Assembly (NCBI RefSeq): GCF_002305855.1
Contig: NZ_CP022163.1
Location: 558,292 to 622,291, forward strand
From: Melittangium boletus DSM 14713
GTDB lineage: Bacteria > Myxococcota > Myxococcia > Myxococcales > Myxococcaceae
DNA length: 64,000 nt
Reading direction: 5' to 3'
Both the position numbers and the translations under genes were made by a program. Each line of letters begins with the position of its first letter. The first letter of the stretch is position 1. This document shows positions 17,492-28,343 of this stretch, piece by piece. The notes beneath the pieces were generated by a model, which was given only the letters and a program-made list of their open reading frames with translations, had not been told where the DNA came from and did no database searches.

Positions 17492-18307
17492 ATGAAGCTG
17501 CGTACGCTGGGCCTGACGGTGCTCGGGACCGTGGGGCTCACCGCCCTGACGGCCTGCAAGAAGGACGAGGCGCCCGCCGCCCCGGCCGCGACGCCCCCGG
17601 CCCCGGGCATCAAGGCCGAGCACCTGCCCGCCGACGTGCCCCTGCCCCAGGACGAGGACGCCCCGGCCCCCAAGGGCGGCGGCTCCGTCCAGGGCATCGT
17701 CACCTTCAAGGGCAAGCCGCCCGCCCCGAAGCCCATCGTTCCGGACTCGGACCCCAACTGCGATGGCATGGACCTGGAGGATCGGCCCGTCCAGGTGACG
17801 GACGGCAAGCTGGCCAACGTGCTGGTGCGCATCCAGGGAGAGATTCCCGGACAGGCGAAGCCGCCCCCCGGCACCATGGTGGTGGTGGACCAGAACCGCT
17901 GCATGTACAAGCCGCGCGTCCAGGGCGCCGTCATCGGCCAGCCGCTCGTGTTGATGAACAGCGACAGCACGCTGCACAACGTGCGGGGCATGGCTGGGGC
18001 CAAGCAGCTCTTCAACGTCACCCAGCCGCCGCTCAAGACGAAGGAGGCCATGCCGCCCACGGACGCGGAGATCATCCGCCTCAAGTGCGACATCCACCCG
18101 TGGATGACCGCCTGGGTGGTGATGAGCCCCAATGCCTTCTTCACCACCACGCAGGAGGATGGCGCCTTCACGCTCGAGGGCCTGCCTCCGGGGACGTACA
18201 CCCTCGAGGCCTGGCATGAGACGCTGGGCACGCGGACGGCGCGGGTGACGGTGAAGGAGGGCGAGCAAACCCCGGCGTCCTTCGAGTTCGCGGCGGCCAC
18301 GAAGTAG
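17492..18307 (+). CDS. Cupredoxin-like lipoprotein with Cna-B-like domain
   Basis: The 271-residue protein has the lipobox LTAC (Cys about 22) and a Pro/Ala-rich linker, then a beta domain resembling methylamine-utilization/cupredoxin-like proteins. That domain contains NSDSTLHNVRG and LKCDIHPWMTAWVVM, which supply His, Cys, His and Met in the spacing of a type 1 copper site. A C-terminal carboxypeptidase-regulatory-like domain (DGAFTLEGLPPGTYTLEAWHETLG) follows. It is probably a periplasmic electron carrier (inference). ATG 17492 is preceded by GAGGAG. It is convergent with the Ig-like lipoprotein gene. Confidence 0.82.
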   Translation: MKLRTLGLTVLGTVGLTALTACKKDEAPAAPAATPPAPGIKAEHLPADVPLPQDEDAPAPKGGGSVQGIVTFKGKPPAPKPIVPDSDPNCDGMDLEDRPVQVTDGKLANVLVRIQGEIPGQAKPPPGTMVVVDQNRCMYKPRVQGAVIGQPLVLMNSDSTLHNVRGMAGAKQLFNVTQPPLKTKEAMPPTDAEIIRLKCDIHPWMTAWVVMSPNAFFTTTQEDGAFTLEGLPPGTYTLEAWHETLGTRTARVTVKEGEQTPASFEFAAATK

Positions 18308-18314
18308 GGCCGCT

Positions 18315-18347
18315 CCTCCCCCCGGGACACCACGTCGCGGGGGGAGG
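18315..18347. terminator. Bidirectional hairpin between convergent genes
   Basis: CCTCCCCCCG (18315-18324) pairs with CGGGGGGAGG (18338-18347) over 10 bp with a 13-nt loop, exactly between two convergent stops (18307 and 18356). No T tract follows on the plus strand. Confidence 0.55.
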
Positions 18348-18355
18348 CCGTGCGA

Positions 18356-19183
18356 CTACTTCTTGATGGTGAGCTTCGTCTCGGCGGCCTTGCTTCCGCC
18401 CTCGGCCTTGATGGTGACCGAGCCGGGCTTCACGGCCTGCACCTTGCCCTCGGCATCCACGGTCGCGATCTTCTCGTCGCTGGTGGTGAAGGTGAAGGAC
18501 ACGCCCTGGATGGAGGCGCCATCGGTGCCCTTGGCCACCACCGCGAGCGCCGCGCTCTCCCCCACCTTGAGCGTGGCGGGCACGGTCTCGGTGAAGGCCA
18601 CCGTGTCCACGTCCGGCAGCTTCACGGTCACCTCGGCGGTCTGCTTGAGCGCACCGGAGGTCGCCGTCACGGTGGTGGTGCCCACGGCCTTGGCCTTGAG
18701 GGTGTTGCCCTCCACCGCCACCACGTTGGCGTCGGCGCTGGAGAGCTCCACCTTCGCGTCCGGCACGGTGCGGCCCGCGTCGTCCTTCACCTCGGCGGTG
18801 AGCGCGCCCTCGGAGCCCAGGCCCGTGAGTGTCAGCGGCGCGCCCTGCAGCACGAGGGTGGAGGGGATGACCACCTCCACGGGCGTGGTGGCGCTCACCT
18901 CGGCGGACTTCACGGTGATGGTGGCCGAGCCGCTCTTCACCGCGGTCACCTTGCCCAGGGGATCCACGGTGGCGACCTGCCCGTCGCTGGAAGCGAACTC
19001 GAACGTCGCCTTCTGCACGGGCTCGCCTTCTCCGGTGAGCGCCTGGGGCGCCAGCTGGGCCGTCTGGCCCGCCTCGGACAGCGCCACCTTCGACGGCGTC
19101 ACCGCGATCTTCTCCACCTTCTGGCAGGCGGACCCGAACAGGACGACGGACACGGCCACGAACGGCGTGAACAGTTTCTTCAT
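18356..19183 (-). CDS. Ig-like (BIG2) domain lipoprotein
   Basis: The 275-residue protein has a lipoprotein signal ending LFGSAC and then three Ig-like BIG2 repeats, each closing with a pattern like VDPLGKVTAVKSGSATITV or VDAEGKVQAVKPGSVTI. Such repeats mediate adhesion or serve as structural spacers on the surface. I take MKKLFTPF (19183) as the start because it begins the signal; ATG 19201 would add six residues. There is no enzymatic motif. Confidence 0.85.
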   Translation of the reverse strand: MKKLFTPFVAVSVVLFGSACQKVEKIAVTPSKVALSEAGQTAQLAPQALTGEGEPVQKATFEFASSDGQVATVDPLGKVTAVKSGSATITVKSAEVSATTPVEVVIPSTLVLQGAPLTLTGLGSEGALTAEVKDDAGRTVPDAKVELSSADANVVAVEGNTLKAKAVGTTTVTATSGALKQTAEVTVKLPDVDTVAFTETVPATLKVGESAALAVVAKGTDGASIQGVSFTFTTSDEKIATVDAEGKVQAVKPGSVTIKAEGGSKAAETKLTIKK

Positions 19184-19447
19184 GATGGGTTTGTTTTCCA
19201 TTGGTGTTGCGAAAATTTGGGGCCAAAGGACCCCTGTGGGTAAACCCATCACGCCACAGCAAACCGTGTTCCACGGGCTCCGCCCTCGGAGACGGGAACC
19301 CAATGTGTGGAGTAAAGGAACAACCCCTGTGTGGCATTGCCCTTTTCCTCCACAGCCGCCCGGTTTCGGGGGGATCCGGCTAGCCTGGGCGCCGATGGCT
19401 CACCGCGAACGAACCCATGCGGGGAAAGGGCCCCGGGGAGGCGGCAG

Positions 19448-21019
19448 GTGAAGTGGCTCGCGCTGATGGTGCTCCTGCTCGGCGTGCCGGTGGAGGCGGC
19501 GCTCCCCGGCGTCCCGGTGTGCGAGCGGCCCCATGTGCCAGCACCGGCCGAGGCACGCGCCTTCCCGCCCGAACTCCAGGGAGCGCTCGACGCCCTCGTG
19601 CGCGACATGCTGGCCCGGGAGCCGCACGCGGGGTTGGCGGTGGGCGTGGTGCGCGGGGACGCGCGTTGGGTCGGCACCTACGGCCTGCGCGACCTGGCCC
19701 AGGCGCTGCCGGCGACGCCGAGGACCACCTGGCGCATGGCCTCGCTCACCAAGTCCTTCACCGCGGTGGCCGTGATGCAGCTCGTGGAACAGGGCCGGCT
19801 CGAGCTGGACGCGGACATCCGCACGTGGGTGCCCACCTGGCCCGAGCGGCGCTGGCCGGTGACGGTGCGGCAACTGCTCGGCCACCTGGGCGGGGTGACG
19901 AACTATGGCCGCCTCGGTCCAAGCCAGGACACCGGGCGGCTCGACACCGCGGGGGCGGTCGCGCTCGTGGCGGACTACGCGCTGGAGGCCGAACCCGGCA
20001 CCCGCTTCATCTACAGCACCTGGGCCTACAACCTGCTGGGCGCCGCCATCGAGGCCGTCTCGGGCCAGTCCTATGGCGACTACCTCCAGGCGCACGTCTT
20101 CGGCCCCTCGGGAATGGCGCACGCGGCGCTGGATGATCGCCTCACGCGCGACGAGCACCACGCGGCGGGCTACCGGCTCCGGGAGGGCCAGTTGGTCCCC
20201 TCGCGGCGCGTCGACGTCTCGGGCCGCTTCGCGGGGGGTGGCACCCGGGCGTCCATCGAGGATCTGCTCGGCTTCGGCCAGGCGCTGCTCGACGAGCGCT
20301 TGGTGTCGCGCGCCACCACGGGGCTGATGCAGACGTCCATGAGCACCCGGGATGGGCGGCTCACCGACTACGGCATGGGCTTCGCGACGTGGCCGCTCCG
20401 GGGACACTACGTGGTGGCCCATGCGGGCGCGCAGCCGGAAACCTCCACGCTGCTCCTGCTGCTGCCGGGCGAGGGCGTGGCGATCGCGCTCGCGAGCAAT
20501 CTGGAGGGCCAGGCCGTCCCGCTCAAACGCCTCGCGTCCCACATCATCGGGTTGCTGCTCGAGAACGAGGGCCCTCGGGTGAGCGCGCGGCTCCGGGATC
20601 CGGTGGACGAGGTGGTGAACGAGGGACTGAACCGCGTCTTTGGTTATGGACTCGCCTACCACTCGTGGGCCGAGCACGGACCTGGGACACGGCCCGACGC
20701 GAACGGGCTCGCGGAGGCATTCACCCAGGTGACGCGGCTGTTGGACCGGAGCGCCATCGCCCGCGAGCCCGCCGCGGCGCGCGCGCGCATCCTCGCCGCC
20801 CACCAGCCGCGCGCGAACGGACTCTTCATCCGGGTGGGCGTCCACATGGCGAAAACGCTGGAGGAGGCGGTGGGGCCCGAACGGCTGCGCGGCTATTCCT
20901 CGAGGGGCGCGCTCGCCTTCTTCAACGACTACCTCGCCGTCTGCGAGGCCCGGGCCTGCCCCGAGCCCTTCCGCTTCGACCCGGGCCTGCGGGAGGCCCT
21001 GCGCCGCCTCACCCCCTGA
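19448..21019 (+). CDS. Class C beta-lactamase-fold serine hydrolase
   Basis: The 523-residue protein has a signal peptide (VKWLALMVLLLGVPVEA) and the class C beta-lactamase/esterase fold. The catalytic SxxK is SLTK in TWRMASLTKSFTAVAVMQL. The tyrosine motif appears as FIYSTWAYNLLG, with T where YxN usually has N. The third motif is HAG in VVAHAGAQPE, a common variant of KTG. The C-terminal 150 residues are a family extension of unknown role. It could be a peptidase, esterase or penicillin-interacting enzyme rather than a resistance lactamase. GTG 19448 was chosen for the signal peptide and upstream GGAGG. The 264-bp divergent space to 19183 holds no gene. Confidence 0.85.
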   Translation: MKWLALMVLLLGVPVEAALPGVPVCERPHVPAPAEARAFPPELQGALDALVRDMLAREPHAGLAVGVVRGDARWVGTYGLRDLAQALPATPRTTWRMASLTKSFTAVAVMQLVEQGRLELDADIRTWVPTWPERRWPVTVRQLLGHLGGVTNYGRLGPSQDTGRLDTAGAVALVADYALEAEPGTRFIYSTWAYNLLGAAIEAVSGQSYGDYLQAHVFGPSGMAHAALDDRLTRDEHHAAGYRLREGQLVPSRRVDVSGRFAGGGTRASIEDLLGFGQALLDERLVSRATTGLMQTSMSTRDGRLTDYGMGFATWPLRGHYVVAHAGAQPETSTLLLLLPGEGVAIALASNLEGQAVPLKRLASHIIGLLLENEGPRVSARLRDPVDEVVNEGLNRVFGYGLAYHSWAEHGPGTRPDANGLAEAFTQVTRLLDRSAIAREPAAARARILAAHQPRANGLFIRVGVHMAKTLEEAVGPERLRGYSSRGALAFFNDYLAVCEARACPEPFRFDPGLREALRRLTP

Positions 21020-21032
21020 AAACGAGGCGGCG
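21002..21032 (+). terminator. Stem-loop at the end of the serine hydrolase gene
   Basis: CGCCGCCTC (21002-21010) pairs with GAGGCGGCG (21024-21032); the loop contains the stop codon. No T tract follows. Confidence 0.35.
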
Positions 21033-21128
21033 GAGCGCTTCCACGCAACCCGCCGCTCTCATTTTCCGATAACGCCTTCATCCCCGCTCAACGGGCGCCC
21101 GGGCGGCGCCAGGGAATGACGGCACTCC

Positions 21129-21703
21129 ATGGACCTGCGCATCAAGAACTCCGTTCCCAGCCGTCTCCCCACCCTCGAGCCCACGGCCCCCCGCGCGAAC
21201 GCCCTCCCGCCCCAGACGCCCGCCACCCCGGGGCTCTCGCGTCCGGTGGACACCTTCACCCCGGCGCTCCAGCGCTCGGCGAATGTCGCGCTGGCGCCCG
21301 CGGCCAATCCGGCCCAGGTCATGCGCGACTACCTCACGGGCGCGCTCCCCCCTCCGGCCGACTTCGAGAAGGTGATGGGCTACAAGCCCGTCCTGCTGCA
21401 GACGCCGCACGGCCCCCGGATGCAGGATCCGCTGGGCTACGCGTCGTCGCCGGGAGGCATCGGCCCCGTCGAGGACTTCGACGTGATGGCCAAGACGCAC
21501 GACTACGGCTACGACCTGCTGCGCTACCACGCCCGGGTGGGCCAACCCCTGGGCCCGGAGGCCCGCAAGGCGGCGGACGCCCAGTTCCGGGAAGATCTCT
21601 TCCAGCACGCCAACGACAAGCCCGGCCTCGTGGAGCGCTGGAAGAGCCGCACCTGGGCGCAGATCTTCTCCGTCGCGGTGGAGCTCAACTCCCGGGTGCA
21701 GAA

Positions 21704-21719
<16 letters not shown>
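21129..21719 (+). CDS. Phospholipase A2-like protein
   Basis: The 196-residue protein has no signal peptide; the first ~60 residues are Pro/Ala-rich and probably disordered. Residues 110-170 carry a secretory/prokaryotic PLA2-like pattern: a Gly-rich loop (SSPGGIGP), then [10 protein letters not shown] (HDxxY catalytic helix), and downstream DAQFREDL, matching the second conserved Asp helix of Streptomyces-type PLA2. The usual disulphide cysteines are absent. Such domains also occur in secreted effectors, so a delivered lipase toxin is possible; no immunity gene is obvious. It overlaps the next convergent gene by 16 bp. Confidence 0.62.
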
Positions 21720-22195
<476 letters not shown>

Positions 22196-22250
22196 GGCGG
22201 CGCACCGTCGCAGAGCGCCCCCACCCAGGCAAGGGCCTCCGTCCCCGCGC

Positions 22251-22883
22251 TCAATAGCCCGAGGGCACCCGCCCCCCCAGACAGGAGATGGTGTGGGGCT
22301 CGCGGGGACCCGACCCCAGGGAGGTCGGCCGCGCCGGATCCGACCCGGGCTGGACTCCCTCCTCCACGGACCAGGACGGCACCTCCCCCGGGCGCAGGGA
22401 GTGCAGGCCACTCTGCCAGGGCCCGATGGTGTAGGTGTGCCCGGCGGCGCGGCACCCGAAGAACCGGGTCCAGGCCCGCGCGAAGGCATGGCCCCGGGCG
22501 GTCCCGAACGTCTCACAGGTGCGGAACCACCAGAGCGAGTCCCCGCCAGGCACGAGCCGATCGCGCAGCGCCGCCAGGCGCTCGTGCCAGGGGTGGCCCG
22601 GAACCAGGGCCCGGACATCCAGGGGCTTGTGATCGACGAGCACGCAGCCCCAGGTCCCATGGCCCCAGTATTGGATTTCCGCGATGGGCTCGTCCTGGGA
22701 ACGCGCGAGCAACCAGTCCAGGGCCTCGGGCCAGCTCGCCACGCCGCTCCAGTCATCGAGCCGGCCGAGCCCCCGGTACAACACGCTCCCGGCGCGCCAC
22801 GAGGCGGTGAGCCCGGGCAAACCCCAGCGCCCCCCGCATGTCCGGTCGTACACCATCAACCTCAAGCCCCTGGACCGAGCCAT
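22251..22883 (-). CDS. Unknown protein with His-Gly/Cys caspase-like pattern
   Basis: The 210-residue protein is not confidently recognised. Two conserved-looking blocks stand out: [16 protein letters not shown] and, about 50 residues later, [26 protein letters not shown] His-Gly after a hydrophobic strand followed by a second strand ending in Cys resembles the catalytic layout of clan CD (caspase-like, DUF4347/CHAT-type) domains. There is no signal peptide. I took ATG 22883 (GGGAGG upstream) rather than 22949. Peptidase activity is only a hypothesis. Confidence 0.6.
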   Translation of the reverse strand: MARSRGLRLMVYDRTCGGRWGLPGLTASWRAGSVLYRGLGRLDDWSGVASWPEALDWLLARSQDEPIAEIQYWGHGTWGCVLVDHKPLDVRALVPGHPWHERLAALRDRLVPGGDSLWWFRTCETFGTARGHAFARAWTRFFGCRAAGHTYTIGPWQSGLHSLRPGEVPSWSVEEGVQPGSDPARPTSLGSGPREPHTISCLGGRVPSGY

Positions 22884-22981
22884 CGTGCGAACCTCCCGGA
22901 GCGTCGCGCTTGCGCTGAATATCTTCCCACCCGGGGACGTCCGGCGCATCCTCGACCCGGTATTCCCAAGGAGTCCGCTCC

Positions 22982-23332
22982 ATGCGCGCCCTGCTCTTCA
23001 CCCTGACGACGTTCTCGGTCCTCGTGTTCCCCCTCCGCGGTGACGCGGCCTCGCTGCGCTGCGGCAACCAGCTCGCCTCGGAGGGTGCCTCCAAGAGCGA
23101 CGTCCTCGTGCGGTGCGGAGAGCCCGCGGCCAAGGAGACCCGCACCGAGCGCGTGGGCGAGAGGACGCGCGACAAGGACAAGCAGACGGGCACCACGACC
23201 ACCACCGAACACGTGGTCTACAAGACGATCGACGAGTGGACGTACAACTTCGGCCCCTCGCGCTTCATGCAGACGGCGGTGTTCGAGAATGGCCGGCTCG
23301 TCGACGTGCGCAGCGGCGGCTACGGCCACTAG
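22982..23332 (+). CDS. DUF2845 secreted protein
   Basis: The 116-residue protein has a signal peptide (MRALLFTLTTFSVLVFPLRGDAAS). The mature part LRCGNQLASEGASKSDVLVRCGEPAAKETR has the two-cysteine pattern of DUF2845 proteins. It ends WTYNFGPSRFMQTAVFENGRLVDVRSGGYG, the matching C-terminal block. It is periplasmic and of unknown function; the family resembles small outer-membrane-assembly-like folds. It lies just upstream of a LysR gene, 15 bp apart. Confidence 0.82.
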   Translation: MRALLFTLTTFSVLVFPLRGDAASLRCGNQLASEGASKSDVLVRCGEPAAKETRTERVGERTRDKDKQTGTTTTTEHVVYKTIDEWTYNFGPSRFMQTAVFENGRLVDVRSGGYGH

Positions 23333-23347
23333 CCCGGAGAGCGACCC

Positions 23348-24262
23348 CTGCCCACGCCTCTCGATCCCCGCCGCCTCGAAACCTTCCGCGTGGTGGCCAC
23401 CACGGGACAGGTGTCCGCGGCGTCGCGGCTGCTACACCTGTCGCAGCCAGCCGTCACCGCGCAGGTGCGTCAACTCGAGCGCGAGTGTGGACGCCCCCTG
23501 CTGGTGCGCACCGCGCGAGGCGTCCGGCTCAACGACGCGGGCCGGATGCTGTTGGAGTACGCGCAACGGCTCCACCACTTGATGGAGGAAGCGTCGGCCG
23601 CGATGGCGGGAGAGGAAAGCCCGGGCGGCGAGCTGGTCCTCGCGGCGAGCACGACCCTGGCCAGCTACGTGGTGCCATCCCTGCTGGCCTCCTTCCTGCG
23701 CGCGCATCGGGGCATCCAGGTCCGGCTGGAGGTGGGCAATACCGAGCAGGTGCTCGCCTGGGTGGGCGAGGAACGCGTCCCCTTGGGGTTGGTGGAGGGC
23801 CACGCGCGAGCGGCCGGCATCCGGTTGGAGCGCTACCTGGAGGATGAACTGGTCCCGGTGGCGGGAGCGCGGGCCCCGGCGGAGATCCAACGGGTGCGCA
23901 CGGTGGAGGACCTTCACGCCGTTCCCCTGCTCTGGCGGGAATCCGGCTCGGGCACGCGCGCCGTCCTGGAGCGGGCATTGAAGAAGGCCGGGGTGCGGCG
24001 AGGACCCCAGGCCGGGGATCTCCAGTTGGGCAGCACCGAGGCCATCAAGGGCGCGGTGGCGGCCGGGCTGGGGGTGGGCTTCCTGTCGCGCTGGAGCCTC
24101 CAGGATGAGCTGGCCTCGGGCCGGCTGCGGCTGCTGCCGATACCGGACCTGCGGGTGGAGCGGGCGTTCTCCTGGGTGCTTCCGGTGGATGCCCTGTCGG
24201 GACTCGCGGGCCGCTTCCTGCGACATGCGCGCGCCGCGCCCCCACCCCTCCTCGGGCCCTGA
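23348..24262 (+). CDS. LysR-family regulator with a probable CTG start
   Basis: The protein (304 residues from CTG 23348) has the LysR winged helix RRLETFRVVATTGQVSAASRLLHLSQPAVTAQVRQLE followed by a periplasmic-binding-like effector domain. The next in-frame start, GTG 23390, would cut off the first recognition-domain helix (LETFRVV). There is no ATG, GTG or TTG between the upstream stop at 23330 and that point. GGAGAG at 23336-23341 is 6 bp before CTG. Target genes are unknown; it is not divergently paired. Confidence 0.8.
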   Translation: MPTPLDPRRLETFRVVATTGQVSAASRLLHLSQPAVTAQVRQLERECGRPLLVRTARGVRLNDAGRMLLEYAQRLHHLMEEASAAMAGEESPGGELVLAASTTLASYVVPSLLASFLRAHRGIQVRLEVGNTEQVLAWVGEERVPLGLVEGHARAAGIRLERYLEDELVPVAGARAPAEIQRVRTVEDLHAVPLLWRESGSGTRAVLERALKKAGVRRGPQAGDLQLGSTEAIKGAVAAGLGVGFLSRWSLQDELASGRLRLLPIPDLRVERAFSWVLPVDALSGLAGRFLRHARAAPPPLLGP

Positions 24263-24263
24263 G

Positions 24264-24535
24264 TCACTTCTGGATGCGGGGGAAGTGCGTCCGGGCGTGG
24301 TTCGCGGCCGCGAGCATGTTGGCATAGCCGGAGTGATGCCAGGAGAGCGGCGGCTGCTGAGCCGTGGTGTCCGGGTAGGAGGCCACGCTGTTGCCCACGT
24401 GCACATCCCCCGTACAGTAGGGCAGGTAGACGATGTTCCAATCCTTCGTCACCAGGTCCGTCCGGTCCTTGCACCCCTCGGCGTTCGCTGCTGGAGGGCC
24501 GAGCCAACACATGCCCCCACCAGAAGTCACGGCAC
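24264..24535 (-). pseudogene. Pectinacetylesterase-family fragment
   Basis: The minus frame ending at 24264 contains [17 protein letters not shown] and, later, [16 protein letters not shown] and [17 protein letters not shown]. These are the N-terminal hallmarks of pectinacetylesterase (PAE)-like hydrolases (GGGx[10 protein letters not shown], HHxGYxN). A full protein is about 350 residues with a later GxSAGG motif. Here only about 85 residues remain before a stop, and the signal peptide is missing. It is a decayed remnant. Confidence 0.7.
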
Positions 24536-24595
24536 CGCACACGCACGCCCTCGCGCGGGTTGCGAGGGACGTGCCGCGCGACTTATCTCGTTGGC

Positions 24596-25147
24596 ATGGG
24601 CGAGGCTCTCCGAACGAAGACACTGTCATGGCTCGCCGCGTTGACCATCCTCGCGCTGCTGGCCACGCCGTGGATTCTGCGCTTCCGTCAGGAGCGCTTT
24701 GAAAAACGCACGCTCGCGTCCTCCCATCCGTTTCCCGCGCGCCTCGTGGATTTGACCCGCCTGAGAGAGCGTCTGCCCGGCAACCTTTATTGGCGGATGG
24801 GCGCGCCCACGGAGGATCCCAACCTCCTGCGCTGGCGCGAGGAGGAAGAGCAACATTGGAACAGACTCAACGGCAAGGTGCTGTCGAACACGGCCACCGA
24901 GGAGGAGATCCACGCGTATTACGCGCACCGCCGCCGGGTGTCCGAGGACTTCATGGCCTTCGCCCTCCTGGTGCTTCAGGAGTATGGCGACCGGCTCTCC
25001 GAGCCCGAGCGGGGCCTGTATGAACAGAGCATCCGGATGCACCGCGCGCGCCTCGAGGAGCTGCCCCAGCAGCTCGAAGAAGCCCTCACCCGCAAACGCT
25101 TCCAGGATCCACGTCGTACGGCCTGGAACCGCCCACCCCCTCGTTGA
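24596..25147 (+). CDS. Membrane-anchored hypothetical protein
   Basis: The 183-residue protein has one N-terminal membrane helix ([18 protein letters not shown]) and a charged helical C-terminal domain of about 150 residues rich in Glu, Arg and Leu (for example [41 protein letters not shown]). It resembles no family I recognise. The upstream frame from 24560 would precede ATG 24596 by 12 codons; the ATG fits the helix start. Codon use is typical of the region. Confidence 0.65.
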   Translation: MGEALRTKTLSWLAALTILALLATPWILRFRQERFEKRTLASSHPFPARLVDLTRLRERLPGNLYWRMGAPTEDPNLLRWREEEEQHWNRLNGKVLSNTATEEEIHAYYAHRRRVSEDFMAFALLVLQEYGDRLSEPERGLYEQSIRMHRARLEELPQQLEEALTRKRFQDPRRTAWNRPPPR

Positions 25148-25281
25148 ACGAATCAGGGCACCAGCCAGGCGGACGAGCGCCAGACCTCCAGGGAGTGCAT
25201 CTGCCCCGGGCTCGTGCCCGTCCCGCGGGTCCAAGGTCCCCCTTCCCTCGGGGCCTACGCAAGACCACCTTGTGGGGAACC

Positions 25282-25602
25282 ATGGACATCACTGCGATGA
25301 CTGACATTGTGAACAAGAGGCGCTGGCTCAAGCTCGCGGGCTTGATTTCCATCCCGGTCTACGCCGCCCCCGTGGGGGTGTGGGGCATCCGAGGGTTGAG
25401 GCCCCGCGTTCTCCAGAACGCCGCATCGGGCGCCATCGCCCTGGGGATGCTGTCGCTCGCCGCGTGGGCACTGAGCCGATGGAGCCAGTCCCTCCGCGCG
25501 AGCAACAAGAGCGTCCGCCCGAGCAAACCTCGCTGGCAGCTCCCCGAGCACGAACCCATGCTCCCGGATGACGCCATCGCCTCGGCCGTATCGGGATACT
25601 GA
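25282..25602 (+). CDS. Small hypothetical membrane protein
   Basis: The 106-residue protein has two predicted membrane segments, LAGLISIPVYAAPVGVWGI and ASGAIALGMLSLAAWALS, and a basic C-terminal region. I do not recognise the family. ATG 25282 begins MDITAMTDIVNKRRW; the 134 bp before it hold no other gene. The 209-bp space to the next gene (25603-25811) contains no clear feature apart from a weak TTGACG. Confidence 0.5.
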   Translation: MDITAMTDIVNKRRWLKLAGLISIPVYAAPVGVWGIRGLRPRVLQNAASGAIALGMLSLAAWALSRWSQSLRASNKSVRPSKPRWQLPEHEPMLPDDAIASAVSGY

Positions 25603-25811
25603 GCCCTCTTCCCGCGGCACCTCCGCCCTGGGGTTCCTTTCGTTGGGACTCCAGGGATTTCTCCGGGAAGAAGCCCGAAGCGCGCGGGGAGTGCGTTGAC
25701 GCATCCGGTCAGTTCGCCGCTGAGTAGTGTGACGTCCTCGCGGGGCGGGTGTCCCTGCGAACGGCATGGGCTTGGGATATAGGTTCGCCAGCCTTCGGGC
25801 GGGAGGCGTCC

Positions 25812-27191
<1,380 letters not shown>

Positions 27192-27239
27192 GGCAAACCG
27201 ATTGCCGGGGGAGCGCCGGAGGCATACCGTCCCACGGGC

Positions 27240-27851
27240 ATGCTCAAGAAGGTCCTTCTCGTGCTCCCCCTCCTCGCCGTGGGAGGCCTCGTCCTGGTGG
27301 CGGCACGGCCCTCCACCACCCGGGTCGAACGCTCCATCACGATCGCCGCGCCCGCCGCCATTCCCTTCGGACTGGTCAATGACTTCCACCGCTGGAAGTA
27401 CTGGGCCCCCTGGGAAGCGCTCGCGCCGGAGGTGAAGCGCGGCTTCGACGGGGCCTACGCCGGAACCGAGGCCGTCTACACCTGGGCGGGCAACGCACGG
27501 ACGGGAAAGGGCCGGATGACCATCCTCTACGCCCAGCCCTACGAGCACATCCGCATCCAGGCCGAGCGCTACGCCCCCCAGCCGTCCTCGAGCACCTACC
27601 TCTTCACCTATCAATCCGGCACCGAGGGCGTCACGCTGCGGTGGGCGAGGGAACGGCACCTCTCCTTGCTGGACAAGGCCCGCGCGCTGTTCATGGACCC
27701 CGACGAAGGAGTGGGTGAGGAAATCGAGCAGGGTTTGAAGTCCCTCCAGTCCCTGTCCGAGGCGGAGGTGCGCAACCGGCTCGAGCGGGATGCCTTGATC
27801 AAGGCGCGGCAAGAGGGCGCCACCACTCCGCCCACCCCGCCCGCGCCTTGA
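27240..27851 (+). CDS. SRPBCC-family (START-like) membrane-anchored protein
   Basis: The 203-residue protein begins with a hydrophobic signal/anchor (LLVLPLLAVGGLVLVAA) and then ERSITIAAPAAIPFGLVNDFHRWKYWAPWE, the usual entry of polyketide-cyclase/SRPBCC domains that bind hydrophobic ligands. The barrel ends around residue 180. The ligand is unknown. A Pro-rich tail ends TTPPTPPAP. It might be co-transcribed with sdaA. Confidence 0.8.
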   Translation: MLKKVLLVLPLLAVGGLVLVAARPSTTRVERSITIAAPAAIPFGLVNDFHRWKYWAPWEALAPEVKRGFDGAYAGTEAVYTWAGNARTGKGRMTILYAQPYEHIRIQAERYAPQPSSSTYLFTYQSGTEGVTLRWARERHLSLLDKARALFMDPDEGVGEEIEQGLKSLQSLSEAEVRNRLERDALIKARQEGATTPPTPPAP

Positions 27852-27863
27852 GCTGACCGCTCG

Positions 27864-28343
27864 CTAGAGTCCGCCCAGGTTGGCGCAGGCTCGGGAGTCC
27901 CCCCCCTCACACGCCCGCTTCAGGAGCTTCGTGGCATCGGCATCGCTCTTCGTGGCGCATGCGCCCGTCCGGTGACAGATGCCCGCGCTGAAGCAGCCCG
28001 CCGCGTCGCCGCCATCGCACGCGCGCATGTAGAGGGAATAGGCCCGAGCGGGATCCGCGTCGACTCCGCGCCCCTGCCAGACGAGGGACCCCAACTGGTT
28101 GCACGCCCGGGCCACGCCCGCGTCACACACACGGGTGAACAGCTCCGCCGCGCGCGCCACCTGTCCGCGCCGTTCGGCCTCGAGTGCCGCGTCGAAGCAC
28201 CCCTTCACCGTCCCGTCGGGACACGTCTCGTCCTTGTTCGCCAGGGCCAGCGTGGACTTGTCCGGCTCCGCGCGCTTGGCCGGCTTCTCTGAGCAGGCCA
28301 TTGCCAGGACCGCGAACAAGACTCCCATCCAGACGCCTTTCAT
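27864..28343 (-). CDS. Sel1-repeat lipoprotein
   Basis: The 159-residue protein has the lipobox LAMAC at about residue 17 and at least three Sel1-like helical pairs. Examples are CFDAALEAERRGQVARAAELFTRVC, ACNQLGSLVWQGRGVDADPARAYSLYMRAC and KLLKRACEGGDSRACANLGGL, each with paired cysteines that may form disulphides. Such repeats bind other proteins. It is convergent with the SRPBCC gene (12 bp apart). Confidence 0.82.
   Translation of the reverse strand: MKGVWMGVLFAVLAMACSEKPAKRAEPDKSTLALANKDETCPDGTVKGCFDAALEAERRGQVARAAELFTRVCDAGVARACNQLGSLVWQGRGVDADPARAYSLYMRACDGGDAAGCFSAGICHRTGACATKSDADATKLLKRACEGGDSRACANLGGL

Noticed and set aside
19448-21019. An antibiotic-resistance beta-lactamase.
   Set aside because: The fold fits class C hydrolases in general, but the Tyr motif is altered and the family covers many esterases and peptidases. 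A resistance role is not supported.
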